DNA of 64,000 bases, from the NCBI RefSeq assembly GCF_003314975.1, contig NZ_QNRF01000012.1, positions 1 to 64,000 of the forward strand. Reading direction: 5' to 3'. The notes beneath the pieces were generated by a model. The model had not been told where the DNA came from and did no database searches. It saw only the letters and a program-made list of their open reading frames with translations. Shown here piece by piece: positions 24,335 to 33,817 of the stretch. This stretch comes from Marinomonas aquiplantarum (GTDB lineage: Bacteria; Pseudomonadota; Gammaproteobacteria; Pseudomonadales; Marinomonadaceae). Positions within the stretch are counted from its first letter, which is position 1; every line of letters starts with the position of its first letter. Made by a program: the position numbers and the translations under genes.

Positions 24335-25465
24335 TTATGATTGATTGAAGCCAACTGCTGTCAAGGTAGCCTGCTCAGAATGATGTTTCACCTGACAAGT
24401 ATTAAATTCATCACGTTCAACGTAGTTTTTTCTGAGCCAATCAAATATGTTCTCTTTTGTATTTTGTCGATATTGATACCTTAAACGAGCATCATCTCTA
24501 GCCACATCATAAAGGGCATGCATGCTTCTCGCCAGCATTTCTTCTTTACAAACACCGTCAAACAATTGAATTGATGAAATATTTCCTGCGCTGATGGCTT
24601 CTTTATAAGCAATTTTTGTTGGTAGCTGCAAAAATTCACACAGTGCTTGGTAGACCATCCAGCTGCCCTTTTCACGGCCTTGTTTACTGTATCCTGCAAT
24701 GTGCGGCGTGGCGATATCGACAAGCGACAATAACGATGGGTTGATACTCGGCTCACCATCCCAAACATCCATAACCAAATGCAACTGGCCCTGTAATTTA
24801 TGATATCGGGCTATCAGGGCCGATTCGTTTATCACACCACCTCGACCTGCAGAAATAATAACGCTGTCGGCCGCCAGCTGTTCAAGCTCTGCCCCACTGA
24901 TCATATCAACTGTCGGGTATTCCCCAGCTTTCGTCAAAGGAGCATGCAGAGAAACAACCTGACAAGACAAGACATCAGCTAAAGAGACAAAATTGGCTGC
25001 CTCATTATCCTCATGCTGCTTTAGTGGGTCATAAACACAAACATCACATCCTAACGCCTTAAACCTTTGATAGACGGTTTTACCCACATTACCATAGCCA
25101 AGAATACCGATTTTACGATCAAGCCATTTCACCCCTTTAGCAAGATATAAATGACTTAAACCACTGAAGACATAATCGGCGACGGCCTGAGCGTTGCACC
25201 CAGGTGCACTAGAAAATTGAATGCCTTTTTGCGAAAGATAATCCAAATCAATATGATCAACCCCTATCGTTGCGCTGCCAACGAAGCGAATTTGACTCCC
25301 TTCCAATAAGGCCTTATTCACCTTAGTGACAGACCTTACTAGTAAAATATCCGCCCCTTTAACTTGCTCATGAGTTAAGTTACGGCCATTTACTAAAGTT
25401 ACTTCGCCTAAGTGTGAAAACAATGCTCTCACCTTAGGCATATTCTCATCTGCAATAATCTTCAT
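24335..25465 (-). CDS. pdxB: erythronate-4-phosphate dehydrogenase
   Basis: NAD-dependent D-2-hydroxyacid dehydrogenase of pyridoxal-phosphate biosynthesis. The Rossmann motif is GILGYGNVGKTVYQRF, the active-site Arg lies in LLVRSVTKVN/GSATIGVDHID and the catalytic His is in DIATPHIAGYSKQGREKG. The C-terminal dimerisation domain specific to PdxB is present, giving the normal 376 residues. It overlaps epmC by 20 bp, implying joint expression. Confidence 0.94.
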   Translation of the reverse strand: MKIIADENMPKVRALFSHLGEVTLVNGRNLTHEQVKGADILLVRSVTKVNKALLEGSQIRFVGSATIGVDHIDLDYLSQKGIQFSSAPGCNAQAVADYVFSGLSHLYLAKGVKWLDRKIGILGYGNVGKTVYQRFKALGCDVCVYDPLKQHEDNEAANFVSLADVLSCQVVSLHAPLTKAGEYPTVDMISGAELEQLAADSVIISAGRGGVINESALIARYHKLQGQLHLVMDVWDGEPSINPSLLSLVDIATPHIAGYSKQGREKGSWMVYQALCEFLQLPTKIAYKEAISAGNISSIQLFDGVCKEEMLARSMHALYDVARDDARLRYQYRQNTKENIFDWLRKNYVERDEFNTCQVKHHSEQATLTAVGFNQS

Positions 25466-25988
25466 ACTTCTGCTTTAAAAACTCACTCAAATCTTGATTA
25501 GGATGGCGTTGTGACAATAGATAGCGCGAGAACAACAAAGCCCTTTCAGGCAAGTTTCCTTCATTTATATAACGATCAACCTGACGCATAACGGCTTGCT
25601 CAAAGTGCGAAAAATCGTATTCAGGCAAGGCTAAATTATCCACACTGACCCGAAAATCCAATCCTGCCGCCCAATGCAAAAGACATTCGACTGCCTGAGG
25701 TTTGACCTCTACCTGTTCAAATTGCTTTTGCGTCGTTAGATTACGGGCGTCTGATTCATACCAGTAACCATAATCTTCTAGACGACGACGTTCAGCTCCT
25801 GCGATACACCAATGGCTGATCTCATGTAAGGCGCTTGATACGTAATCCAGACGGAATAAAATTTTCGCAGGCTCATTCGTGGTCGCTGGAAGATACAAGG
25901 GCTCATCGGCATTACCAATCAAACGGGTATTAAAAGACGATAAAAAGCAGGCATCAAAGGCTGCAACAAGTTGAGTAACACTTGCCAA
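25446..25988 (-). CDS. epmC: elongation factor P hydroxylase EpmC
   Basis: Hydroxylates the beta-lysyl-lysine side chain of elongation factor P (YfcM in E. coli). The iron-binding region ALHEISHWCIAGAERR is present with RRLEDYGYWYESDAR and KPQAVECLLHWAAGL. 180 residues is the normal size. It sits upstream of pdxB and overlaps it. EF-P and EpmAB are not in this window. Confidence 0.93.
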   Translation of the reverse strand: MASVTQLVAAFDACFLSSFNTRLIGNADEPLYLPATTNEPAKILFRLDYVSSALHEISHWCIAGAERRRLEDYGYWYESDARNLTTQKQFEQVEVKPQAVECLLHWAAGLDFRVSVDNLALPEYDFSHFEQAVMRQVDRYINEGNLPERALLFSRYLLSQRHPNQDLSEFLKQKYEDYCR

Positions 25989-26027
25989 TACAGACTCTCC
26001 AAAAAATGAGAATTATCACACAACAAA

Positions 26028-26068
26028 TAAAAATGCGCCATGTAAAGACACCCTCTACATGACGCATT
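26028..26068 (-). terminator. terminator after gcvT
   Basis: AATGCG-CATGTA and TACATG-CGCATT pair with one internal mismatch (26032-26044 with 26056-26068) and lead into a T-rich tract on the minus strand, 35 bp after the gcvT stop. Confidence 0.72.
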
Positions 26069-26102
26069 AACACATTATAAACCTGATTACAGGGAAACGA
26101 AT

Positions 26103-27203
26103 TTAACCGCGGTAGTATCGAGATGGCACAAAAGGCATGCTTGCTTGTGTTAAAGCAATTTGCTTACCACGCATCTCTGCAAAAACAGCGTCACCTGAAT
26201 CAAGAACAGAGGTTGAAACATAAGCCATTAGAATGGGCTGAGACAAACTTGGTGAAAAGCCGCCACTGGTAACCTGACCTACTTTACTACCATCTGCTGT
26301 CACCAGCTCAACCCCTTCACGTACAGGCGCTCTACCATCTACAAGATAACCAACTCGCTTCTTCGCTGGCTTTTGTTCAAACTGAGGCAGAATAATATCC
26401 GCACCAACAAATTGCCCTGCACGTTCCCCACCTGAACGGCGAACTTTTTGAATTGCCCAGTTTAAAGAAGCTTCAACAGGAGTGGTATTGGTATCAAGGT
26501 CATGACCGTATAAACATAAGCCCGCTTCCAGTCTAAGAGAATCACGCGCCCCAAGACCAATCCATTCGACTTCATTCTGAGACAGCAATGCTTGCGCAAA
26601 TTCTGCTGCATACTCGTTAGGAACCGAAATTTCGTAGCCATCTTCTCCTGTGTAGCCAGAACAACTCACCCAAAGCTCGACCCCTTGCCAAGTAAATACC
26701 AAGCTCTGCATAAAGGTCATTTGAGCCGCGTCCGGCACAAGGCGAGAAAATACATCACGGGCTTTAGGCCCTTGAATAGCCAACAATGCACGATCTTCAA
26801 CCACTTCCACCTCTGATGTGGTTAATTGGCTTTTTAGGTAAGCAATGTCCTGCTCTTTACAAGCCGCATTTACCACCATAAATACCTTGTCACCCCAATT
26901 AGCAAACATTAGATCATCAGCAATCCCACCTTCTTGAGTGGTAAACATGCCATATCTCTGCATACCTTCTGCCAAGCCAAGCACGTCAACAGGTAAGATT
27001 GCCTCAAGCTCAGATTTAACATTCGCACCTTTTAAAATAACCTGCCCCATATGGGATACATCAAATAACCCTGCCTGCTCTCGTGTCCACAAATGTTCTT
27101 TTTTCACACCTAGTGGATACTGCACAGGCATCTCGTAACCTGCAAACTCAACCATTCTGGCATCACTAGCAATATGCTGTTCATATAAGGCAGTACGTTT
27201 CAT
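26103..27203 (-). CDS. gcvT: glycine cleavage system T protein (aminomethyltransferase)
   Basis: Transfers the methylene group from the GcvH-bound intermediate to tetrahydrofolate. The true start is the ATG at 27203 (MKRTALYEQHIAS) with CAGGT upstream; the frame's 85-codon extension upstream is promoter DNA. Features: FDVSHMGQVILKG, the folate-binding Asp region MFANWGDKVFMVVNAACKEQD, ALLAIQGPKA, CSGYTGEDGYEISVP and GLGARDSLRLEAGLCLYGHD. 366 residues. It is divergent from glyA and separated from gcvH-gcvP, with shared palindromic elements in the 370-bp divergent region. Confidence 0.95.
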   Translation of the reverse strand: MKRTALYEQHIASDARMVEFAGYEMPVQYPLGVKKEHLWTREQAGLFDVSHMGQVILKGANVKSELEAILPVDVLGLAEGMQRYGMFTTQEGGIADDLMFANWGDKVFMVVNAACKEQDIAYLKSQLTTSEVEVVEDRALLAIQGPKARDVFSRLVPDAAQMTFMQSLVFTWQGVELWVSCSGYTGEDGYEISVPNEYAAEFAQALLSQNEVEWIGLGARDSLRLEAGLCLYGHDLDTNTTPVEASLNWAIQKVRRSGGERAGQFVGADIILPQFEQKPAKKRVGYLVDGRAPVREGVELVTADGSKVGQVTSGGFSPSLSQPILMAYVSTSVLDSGDAVFAEMRGKQIALTQASMPFVPSRYYRG

Positions 27204-27234
27204 TTTATTACCTGCAAGATTCTTGTTTGAGAAA

Positions 27235-27250
27235 GTTTCCAATTGGAAAC
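27235..27250. promoter_or_regulatory. 16-bp perfect palindrome, gcvT side
   Basis: GTTTCCAATTGGAAAC, 32 bp upstream of the gcvT start codon. An identical palindrome lies at 27402-27417. This is the spacing and symmetry expected of a dimeric repressor site, and the position would block gcvT transcription or elongation. The binding protein is not identified. Confidence 0.7.
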
Positions 27251-27330
27251 AGGTTACCCAAAAGGCAGCCTTGTTGACAAGTGCCATTCGGCTTTTATTT
27301 AAACCAAGCGCCACATTGCAGCGTACAATA

Positions 27331-27358
27331 TAGATAAAAAACCAGACCATTCGGTCAA
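27331..27358 (-). promoter_or_regulatory. candidate gcvT promoter overlapped by GACC-N4-GGTC dyad
   Basis: On the minus strand, TTGACC (complement of 27353-27358) and a weak TATCTA (complement of 27331-27336) are 16 bp apart. The -35 box overlaps the dyad GACCATTCGGTC (27345-27356), which could be a second regulatory site. Confidence 0.4.
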
Positions 27359-27401
27359 ATAGAATGATCAAACATTTTTTTAACGCAAGTGAGTTTTTCA
27401 T

Positions 27402-27417
27402 GTTTCCAATTGGAAAC
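27402..27417. promoter_or_regulatory. 16-bp perfect palindrome, glyA side
   Basis: Second identical copy of GTTTCCAATTGGAAAC, 167 bp from the first and 158 bp upstream of the glyA start codon. It lies between the divergent genes, where one regulator could control both. Confidence 0.7.
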
Positions 27418-27575
27418 TTTTTGATTATGATAAGCAAAAATTGACGTGAACAGGACAATGACTGACGCTCTAAGAAAGATGATCTTTTTTCATCACCTTA
27501 GACTGCCAAAGTGTTATTATAGCGAAGACTCATTGTCTTATGGGCATACATGTTTATTTAAGAGGAAATTTCCCC

Positions 27576-28853
27576 ATGGCCAACACCGAAGCCTTTTTCA
27601 GCCAAACTCTCGCAGAGCGAGATCCTGAGCTTTATGCAACGATTACAGAAGAGCAAGAACGCCAAGAAACTGGCATTGAGTTGATTGCCTCTGAAAACAT
27701 CACTTCAAAAGCCGTACTTGAAGCGCAAGGTTCTGTGCTGACAAACAAATACGCGGAAGGTTATCCAAACCGTCGCTATTACGGTGGTTGTGAAGCGGTT
27801 GACGTAACTGAGCAATTGGCCATTGACCGTGCGAAACAATTGTTTAACTGTGAATTTGCTAATGTTCAGCCTCACTCAGGTGCACAAGCAAACGGCGCAG
27901 TTATGCTGGCACTATTACAACCAGGCGACACAATTCTTGGCATGTCACTTGATGCAGGCGGTCACTTAACACACGGTGCGCCACCAGCTCAATCTGGTAA
28001 ATGGTTTAATGCTGTTCAATATCAAGTTAACCCTGATACTCTTTTGATCGACTACGATGCTATTGAAGCGCAAGCACTAGAATGCAAACCTAAAATGATC
28101 ATCGCTGGTGGTTCCGCGATCCCTCGCGTTATCGATTTCAAACGTTTCCGTGAAATTGCTGACAAGGTTGGCGCTTACTTATTTGTCGACATGGCTCATA
28201 TCGCTGGTCTTGTTGCCACAGGTGCTCATCCATCACCACTACCACACGCTCATGTTGTGACAACAACGACTCACAAAACATTGCGCGGTCCTCGTGGTGG
28301 CATGATCTTGTCTAACGACTTGGATTTGGGCAAAAAAATTAACTCTGCTGTATTCCCAGGCTACCAAGGTGGCCCATTAATGCACGTGATTGCCGGTAAA
28401 GCTGTGGCATTCGGTGAAGCATTGAAGCCTGAGTTCAAAACTTACATTGATCAAGTGGTTACTAACGCCAAAGTTTTGGCTGAAGTGATGATTGAACGTG
28501 GTTGTGATGTGGTCACTGGTGGTACCGATAACCACCTAATGCTGGTTGACCTACGTCCGAAAGGCATCAAAGGTAATATGGCCGATAAAGCACTTGAACG
28601 TGCCGGTATCACTTGTAACAAAAATGGCATTCCATTTGACACTGAAAAGCCAATGATCACATCAGGTATCCGTATTGGTACACCTGCTGCGACTTCTCGT
28701 GGTTTTGGTGAAGAAGAATTCCGCAAAGTGGGTCACCTAATCAGTGATGTTCTTGATGGCCTAGTGGCAATGCCAGAAGGTAATCCAGAAGTAGAAGCTC
28801 GCGTACTTGCAGAAGTGAAAGAACTTTGCAAACGCTTCCCACTTTACCGCTAA
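27576..28853 (+). CDS. glyA: serine hydroxymethyltransferase
   Basis: PLP enzyme interconverting serine and glycine with tetrahydrofolate, the main source of one-carbon units. I start at the ATG at 27576 ([12 protein letters not shown]), with AAGAGGAAA at ideal distance; 425 residues. Signatures include [28 protein letters not shown], the PLP Lys in [16 protein letters not shown] and [15 protein letters not shown]. It lies upstream of gcvH-gcvP, with an intrinsic terminator between, so glycine made by GlyA and its cleavage are linked but separately tunable. Confidence 0.97.
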   Translation: MANTEAFFSQTLAERDPELYATITEEQERQETGIELIASENITSKAVLEAQGSVLTNKYAEGYPNRRYYGGCEAVDVTEQLAIDRAKQLFNCEFANVQPHSGAQANGAVMLALLQPGDTILGMSLDAGGHLTHGAPPAQSGKWFNAVQYQVNPDTLLIDYDAIEAQALECKPKMIIAGGSAIPRVIDFKRFREIADKVGAYLFVDMAHIAGLVATGAHPSPLPHAHVVTTTTHKTLRGPRGGMILSNDLDLGKKINSAVFPGYQGGPLMHVIAGKAVAFGEALKPEFKTYIDQVVTNAKVLAEVMIERGCDVVTGGTDNHLMLVDLRPKGIKGNMADKALERAGITCNKNGIPFDTEKPMITSGIRIGTPAATSRGFGEEEFRKVGHLISDVLDGLVAMPEGNPEVEARVLAEVKELCKRFPLYR

Positions 28854-28858
28854 TCAAC

Positions 28859-28892
28859 ATACCCAAGGGGACTTCCTCTTGGGTATTTTTTT
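28859..28892 (+). terminator. terminator between glyA and gcvH
   Basis: ATACCCAAG-GGG and CCT-CTTGGGTAT pair around ACTT and run into seven T. It ends only about 16 bp before the gcvH start codon, so either gcvH has a promoter inside glyA or read-through and attenuation set its level. Confidence 0.82.
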
Positions 28893-28908
28893 AAGAGGCA
28901 AACAACAG

Positions 28909-29292
28909 ATGAGCACTATCCCAGAAAATTTAAAATACGCCGATTCACATGAGTGGGTTCTAGACAATGGTGATGGCACTGTCACAGTTGGTATTACGGA
29001 TCATGCACAAGACTTGCTTGGCGATGTTGTTTACGTCGAATTACCTGAAGTAGGCACAGCCACAACAGCTTCAGAGCAATTTTCACTAATTGAATCTGTA
29101 AAAGCTGCATCAGATATTTACGCCCCAGTTAATGGTGAAATCATTGAAGTCAATGAAGCACTAGAAGACGCTCCTGAGCTAATCAATGAAGAACCTTATG
29201 AAGGCGCTTGGATCGCTAAAATCAAACTTAGTGACCCAGCTGATCTTGATAAATTACTCAATGCATCAGGCTACGCCGACTCCATTGAGTAA
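28909..29292 (+). CDS. gcvH: glycine cleavage system H protein
   Basis: Lipoyl carrier shuttling the aminomethyl group between GcvP, GcvT and Lpd. Start at ATG 28909 ([16 protein letters not shown]) with AAGAGG ten bases upstream; 127 residues. The lipoylated Lys65 is in [15 protein letters not shown]. It is the first gene of gcvH-gcvP. Confidence 0.96.
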   Translation: MSTIPENLKYADSHEWVLDNGDGTVTVGITDHAQDLLGDVVYVELPEVGTATTASEQFSLIESVKAASDIYAPVNGEIIEVNEALEDAPELINEEPYEGAWIAKIKLSDPADLDKLLNASGYADSIE

Positions 29293-29315
29293 TTAGACTC
29301 TCATTCGAACTGCCC

Positions 29316-29341
29316 TGCTCTTTCATTACCATGAAAGAGCA
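29316..29341 (+). other. intercistronic hairpin between gcvH and gcvP
   Basis: TGCTCTTTCAT and ATGAAAGAGCA form a perfect 11-bp stem with loop TACC. A pyrimidine-rich tract, not a clean T run, follows. It could be a partial terminator or an RNA-processing or stabilising element between the two genes. Confidence 0.55.
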
Positions 29342-29378
29342 TATTCTCTCTTCTCTTCTTTTAATAGGTGATTGAACT

Positions 29379-32243
29379 ATGACATCGTGCATCCGCGATT
29401 TGTTGAACAACGACGAATTCATCGCTCGCCATATCGGACCAGATAGCCAAGAACAAGCTAAAATGCTGACCACCATTGGCGCAAGCGATCTCGCTGAATT
29501 GATTGAAAAAACGGTTCCTGAGGCTATTCGCCAAGCAAACCTAGATTTAAGTGCTCAAGCAGTCAGCGAAAACGATGCCTTAGTCGAACTTAAAGCCATA
29601 GCACAACAAAACAAAGTCGCACGTTCTTTTATTGGCATGGGTTATCACGATACGTTTGTACCATCACCTATTTTACGAAACCTATTAGAAAATCCAGGTT
29701 GGTACACCGCTTACACGCCTTACCAGCCTGAGATATCACAAGGTCGTCTAGAAGCACTACTAAACTTCCAACAAGTTATTATTGACCTAACAGGGATGGA
29801 GATCTCCAACGCATCACTGTTGGACGAAGCGACGGCTGCCGCGGAAGCCATGACGCTAATGAAGCGCTCAAACCGAAAGAAAAGCAATTTACTCTTTGTG
29901 GCAGATCATTGTTTGCCGCAGACCATTGATGTGGTGAAAACTCGCGCTGAATTACTCGGTATTGACGTGGTGGTGGATAAGCTAGAAAAACTGAATGATC
30001 ACGATATCTTCGGCGCCATTGTTCAATATCCAGGCATCGATGGTGAAGTAAATGACTTAACCTCTTTCATTGCGGCCGCTCACGAACAAAAAGCTCTAGT
30101 CAGCGTGGCCGTCGACCTACTCTCTCTTGTCTTGCTAAAATCCCCAGGCGACATGAGTGCAGACATTGTTTTTGGTAGCGCCCAACGTTTCGGTGTACCA
30201 ATGGGCTTTGGTGGCCCACACGCTGCCTTCCTTGCGACAAAAGACGCATTTAAGCGCTCCATGCCTGGTCGCGTCATCGGCGTTTCCAAAGACAGTCACG
30301 ATCAGCCAGCCCTGCGTATGGCGATGCAGACTCGTGAACAACACATCCGTCGCGAGAAAGCCACGTCCAACATTTGTACGGCACAAGCCCTGCTCGCTAT
30401 GATGGCCAGCTTTTACGCGGTTTATCACGGACCAGACGGTCTTAAGAAAATTGCCTCTCGCGTTGCTGGACTAACACACCTTCTTGCTACTCAATTGCAA
30501 GCTAATGGCTTTAGTAGCAATACTAGTCATTTTGACACACTCATTATTGAAACCGGCGATAAAACGCAAGCCATCTATGACAATGCACAAGCGAAGTTAA
30601 TGAACTTCTATCGTGCCAGTGACAACAGCTTATCTATCGCTTTAAACGAAACAACCAAGCCTCAAGATATCGTCGATATCTTAGCCTGTTTTGGCGTGAC
30701 AACCGATGTTGATAGCATTGCCAACATGGACATTCGCTTTGGTATTGCAGACAACCTATTACGCCAAGACGAGATTCTGACCCACCCTGTATTCAACAGT
30801 CATCACAGCGAAACCGAACTAATGCGTTACATGCATCAGCTTGAAGTCAAAGACATCGCTCTTAATCAAAGCATGATTCCACTAGGTTCATGCACCATGA
30901 AGCTGAACGCCGCTTCTGAAATGATTCCTGTGACTTGGGCCGAATTTGGCCGCATTCACCCATTTGCACCAGACAACCAAGTGTCTGGTTATCACGCCTT
31001 GCTACAAGAGCTGATCGCGATGCTCTCTAAAGCCACAGGTTATGATACGGTTTCCTTACAACCTAACTCTGGTGCTCAAGGCGAATATGCTGGCTTGGTC
31101 GCTATTGACAAGTACCATAAGTCACGCGGCGATCATGACCGTGATGTGTGCCTGATACCAAGTTCGGCTCACGGCACCAACCCCGCTTCGGCCGCTCTTG
31201 CCGGAATGAAGGTCGTCATTGTTAAATGCGATGAAAACGGCAACATTGACTTGACCGATCTTGCGGAAAAAGCAGAAAAACACGCAGATCAACTTAGCTG
31301 CATTATGGCGACTTACCCTTCTACTCACGGCGTGTTTGAAGAGCACATTCGTGAAGTATGTGACACAGTACACAAATATGGCGGCCAAGTTTACATTGAT
31401 GGCGCTAACCTTAACGCCTTGGTTGGTATTGCCCCTCCGGGCAGCTTTGGTGGCGATGTGTCTCACCTAAACTTGCATAAAACCTTCTGCATTCCACACG
31501 GTGGTGGTGGCCCAGGAATGGGACCAATTGGCGTGAAATCACACCTTGCACCTTTCTTACCAGGCCACACTATTAGCCCTGTTTTGGACATGGAAGAACA
31601 ACATGGCGCTGTATCTGCCGCCCCTTACGGCAGTGCCAGCATTCTTGTAATTACATGGATGTACATCAAAATGATGGGCGACCAAGGCTTAAAAGATGCA
31701 ACCTATAACGCCATCTTAAACGCCAACTATGTGGCCAAACGTCTGGGTGAGCACTACCCCGTACTTTATACTGGCAAAAACAATACAGTTGCTCACGAAT
31801 GCATCATCGACATTCGTCCGTTAAAAGCAGAATCTGGCATTTCAGAAGAAGACATTGCTAAACGCCTAATGGACTTTGGTTTCCATGCGCCTACCATGTC
31901 TTTCCCTGTGGCTGGCACCTTGATGATTGAGCCAACAGAATCCGAAAACCTTGAAGAACTGGATCGTTTTTGTGACGCCATGATTCAAATTCGCAAAGAA
32001 ATTAGTAAGGTTCAAGCTGGCGAATGGAGCTTGGAGGACAACCCACTTGTTAACGCCCCACATACAGCGGCAAGCTTGTTAGCAGCGGATTGGAGCCACG
32101 GTTACACTCGCGAAGAAGCAGCCTATCCATTGGCTTGGATTAAAGCTAGAAAATATTGGCCGCCAGTAGGTCGAATTGACAATGTTTACGGTGACCGCAA
32201 CTTATTCTGTGAGTGCCCACCGATTGAAAGCTACGAAGGCTGA
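29379..32243 (+). CDS. gcvP: glycine dehydrogenase (decarboxylating), P protein
   Basis: PLP-dependent decarboxylase of the glycine cleavage system, single-chain form. 954 residues. The N-terminal half has [17 protein letters not shown] and [12 protein letters not shown]. The C-terminal half has [35 protein letters not shown] and the PLP Lys in [25 protein letters not shown] lies eight bases before the ATG. It needs GcvT and GcvH, both nearby, and an Lpd protein not encoded here. A terminator follows. Confidence 0.97.
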   Translation: MTSCIRDLLNNDEFIARHIGPDSQEQAKMLTTIGASDLAELIEKTVPEAIRQANLDLSAQAVSENDALVELKAIAQQNKVARSFIGMGYHDTFVPSPILRNLLENPGWYTAYTPYQPEISQGRLEALLNFQQVIIDLTGMEISNASLLDEATAAAEAMTLMKRSNRKKSNLLFVADHCLPQTIDVVKTRAELLGIDVVVDKLEKLNDHDIFGAIVQYPGIDGEVNDLTSFIAAAHEQKALVSVAVDLLSLVLLKSPGDMSADIVFGSAQRFGVPMGFGGPHAAFLATKDAFKRSMPGRVIGVSKDSHDQPALRMAMQTREQHIRREKATSNICTAQALLAMMASFYAVYHGPDGLKKIASRVAGLTHLLATQLQANGFSSNTSHFDTLIIETGDKTQAIYDNAQAKLMNFYRASDNSLSIALNETTKPQDIVDILACFGVTTDVDSIANMDIRFGIADNLLRQDEILTHPVFNSHHSETELMRYMHQLEVKDIALNQSMIPLGSCTMKLNAASEMIPVTWAEFGRIHPFAPDNQVSGYHALLQELIAMLSKATGYDTVSLQPNSGAQGEYAGLVAIDKYHKSRGDHDRDVCLIPSSAHGTNPASAALAGMKVVIVKCDENGNIDLTDLAEKAEKHADQLSCIMATYPSTHGVFEEHIREVCDTVHKYGGQVYIDGANLNALVGIAPPGSFGGDVSHLNLHKTFCIPHGGGGPGMGPIGVKSHLAPFLPGHTISPVLDMEEQHGAVSAAPYGSASILVITWMYIKMMGDQGLKDATYNAILNANYVAKRLGEHYPVLYTGKNNTVAHECIIDIRPLKAESGISEEDIAKRLMDFGFHAPTMSFPVAGTLMIEPTESENLEELDRFCDAMIQIRKEISKVQAGEWSLEDNPLVNAPHTAASLLAADWSHGYTREEAAYPLAWIKARKYWPPVGRIDNVYGDRNLFCECPPIESYEG

Positions 32244-32293
32244 TTCTACGATCAAAACTGAGATCTACATTTGCCTCTGAGTAGAAACAACCT

Positions 32294-32329
32294 AAAGCGA
32301 GACTAACAATCTGTTAGTCTCGCTTTTTT
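32294..32329 (+). terminator. terminator after gcvP
   Basis: A perfect 15-bp stem (32294-32308 with 32312-32326) around ATC, ending in T6. The symmetric A/T flanks let it also serve the convergent CLCA_X gene, whose stop codon overlaps its end. Confidence 0.92.
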
Positions 32330-33098
32330 ATTCGCTATTCTCTACCTCCCTCCAAAGTGCCCTGCCAAGCTGCTGAAAGTAGATCGTAAAAGCCTGATTA
32401 ATACGCTCCCTTTGCCGTCCCTGTGGATACAAACCACGGCTCGCTTCTGTGGAATATCGCGACCCTCTGACCAAAAAATCATTATTAGGGCATGCATCTT
32501 CGACAAACGCTTCAAAAGAGCGGGCACAGAGTTCTTCAGGCTTCGCATAATATAAAATATTATATTCTTGATCCGCTTGCTGAGACGCACGAAACAACTC
32601 ACTAGTTTCATCCCCCGCCGGATTCAACATAATGACTTTAAAGCAGTCAATTAAAGCCAGATTCAAAGGATGATTAGAAACCTGTGTCACATCAGACAAA
32701 TTTAGCCACTGTCTAGACGCAAAACTCAGAGCCGGTGAATGAGGGTACAGTTTTTCTGCGATATAGTGATCAAAGGCATGAAACCATTCGTGTGCGAGAC
32801 TACCAGCCCCCGCATTTTTCGCTAAGGCAAGCTGCCTGGTCGCTGGAGTATAATGTGCTGCTACGCCAGGCTGTCCACCCTTACCATATTGCAACCCTAG
32901 CGTTCCACGTAATGAGATTAAGGTTTCCGGCCCCTGCAAGACAGTCATTAGATCCAACAAAGCTTGATAAAAGTTGATCGCCGCTCGATCTCGTTCATGG
33001 GGGGTAACCCAACGACCCATTTCAATCCCGCGAAAATCAAATTGACGCCGGATTGAGACAAAAGAGATTTGGGTTTCAGAAGGATGGGACATTGGCAT
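32328..33098 (-). CDS. CLCA_X-family protein with zincin-like motif
   Basis: 256 residues matching what I recall of the CLCA_X family, an uncharacterised group in marine and other gammaproteobacteria. Recognisable blocks are SIRRQFDFRGIEMGRWVTP, LISLRGTLGLQYGKGG, AHYTPATRQLALAKN and the motif SLAHEWFHAFDHYIAEKL, an HExxH followed by Asp-His that resembles a zinc metallopeptidase site. EELCARSFEAFVED could supply a third ligand. The start may be the ATG two codons in. A peptidase role is inference from the motif only. It is followed by the gcvP terminator and preceded by a hypothetical gene 21 bp upstream. Confidence 0.78.
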   Translation of the reverse strand: MPMSHPSETQISFVSIRRQFDFRGIEMGRWVTPHERDRAAINFYQALLDLMTVLQGPETLISLRGTLGLQYGKGGQPGVAAHYTPATRQLALAKNAGAGSLAHEWFHAFDHYIAEKLYPHSPALSFASRQWLNLSDVTQVSNHPLNLALIDCFKVIMLNPAGDETSELFRASQQADQEYNILYYAKPEELCARSFEAFVEDACPNNDFLVRGSRYSTEASRGLYPQGRQRERINQAFTIYFQQLGRALWREVENSE

Positions 33099-33119
33099 TT
33101 TAGCTTCTTGTTATTGGTT

Positions 33120-33596
33120 TTATATCTTATGCAAATATAGACGCTTAACTTGTTCCAGTTTGGCTTGTTTAACTTGTTTACAGGCTAACAACTCGCATTG
33201 CACATGAGCACGTAGCGCTGCAATCGCATGCTCGTCTTGAGCCAGCGTTATAATTTGCTCATCTTGCCAGTCAAGTAAACGATCAACTTCATCCTGATAC
33301 GCCTCTTCAATCTTAGTTAAAGCAATTTGTTGTTCAAGATTCCTGGGGAAGCCTTGCGACTCCAGCTGCCTACCAACAGAATTGAATGTCTGTTGCCACA
33401 ATAGCGATGGCAATTCATCATCTTGCTTCTTTCTATCATTTCGATTATTTGAAGCGGAACTGGCCCTAACATCAGAAATAGATTGAACGAATGCGTTAGT
33501 ATTTTCTGCAGTGCCAGTGAAACCAATTGGCGAAATCACCACCAAGCAGGTCGCGGTAAACGACTTTAAATATTTTAATGTAGACATCAACATCAT
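33120..33596 (-). CDS. hypothetical exported protein
   Basis: 158 residues; no family recognised. The N terminus (KYLKSFTATCLVVISPIGFTG) looks like a signal peptide or anchor. A low-complexity Ser/Asn/Asp/Lys stretch follows, then helical segments rich in Gln and Glu (IALTKIEEAYQDEVDRLLDW, IAALRAHVQCELLACKQVKQ) that could form a helical hairpin. Three candidate starts (codons 1, 2 and 4) are close together and none has a good ribosome site. It is 21 bp upstream of the CLCA_X gene on the same strand and may be cotranscribed with it. Confidence 0.62.
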   Translation of the reverse strand: MMLMSTLKYLKSFTATCLVVISPIGFTGTAENTNAFVQSISDVRASSASNNRNDRKKQDDELPSLLWQQTFNSVGRQLESQGFPRNLEQQIALTKIEEAYQDEVDRLLDWQDEQIITLAQDEHAIAALRAHVQCELLACKQVKQAKLEQVKRLYLHKI

Positions 33597-33817
33597 TAGG
33601 TGCTCATTACATTAATAGTCCGATCATTAAGCCTGAGCCAATGAATAGCGACAAGACTTATTAATACAAATGCACAATTGAATCTCATCTGTAAATCTCA
33701 TGATCAATACAGACCATTTAACAAGAATAAAAAGCACTAATTAAGGCAGGATAAAATAACAAGCTCGTGACAACCGGTGCCACGAACTTACTCTAGGTAG
33801 AATGAAAGCCGATAAGA

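Noticed and set aside
27204..27458. 85-codon N-terminal extension of gcvT
   Set aside because: The extension covers promoter DNA with the palindrome, and the GcvT family begins at the internal MKRTALYEQ with its own ribosome site.
27250..27540. Possible glycine riboswitch ahead of gcvT or glyA
   Set aside because: I could not find the conserved tandem aptamer elements by eye. A covariance search would be decisive.
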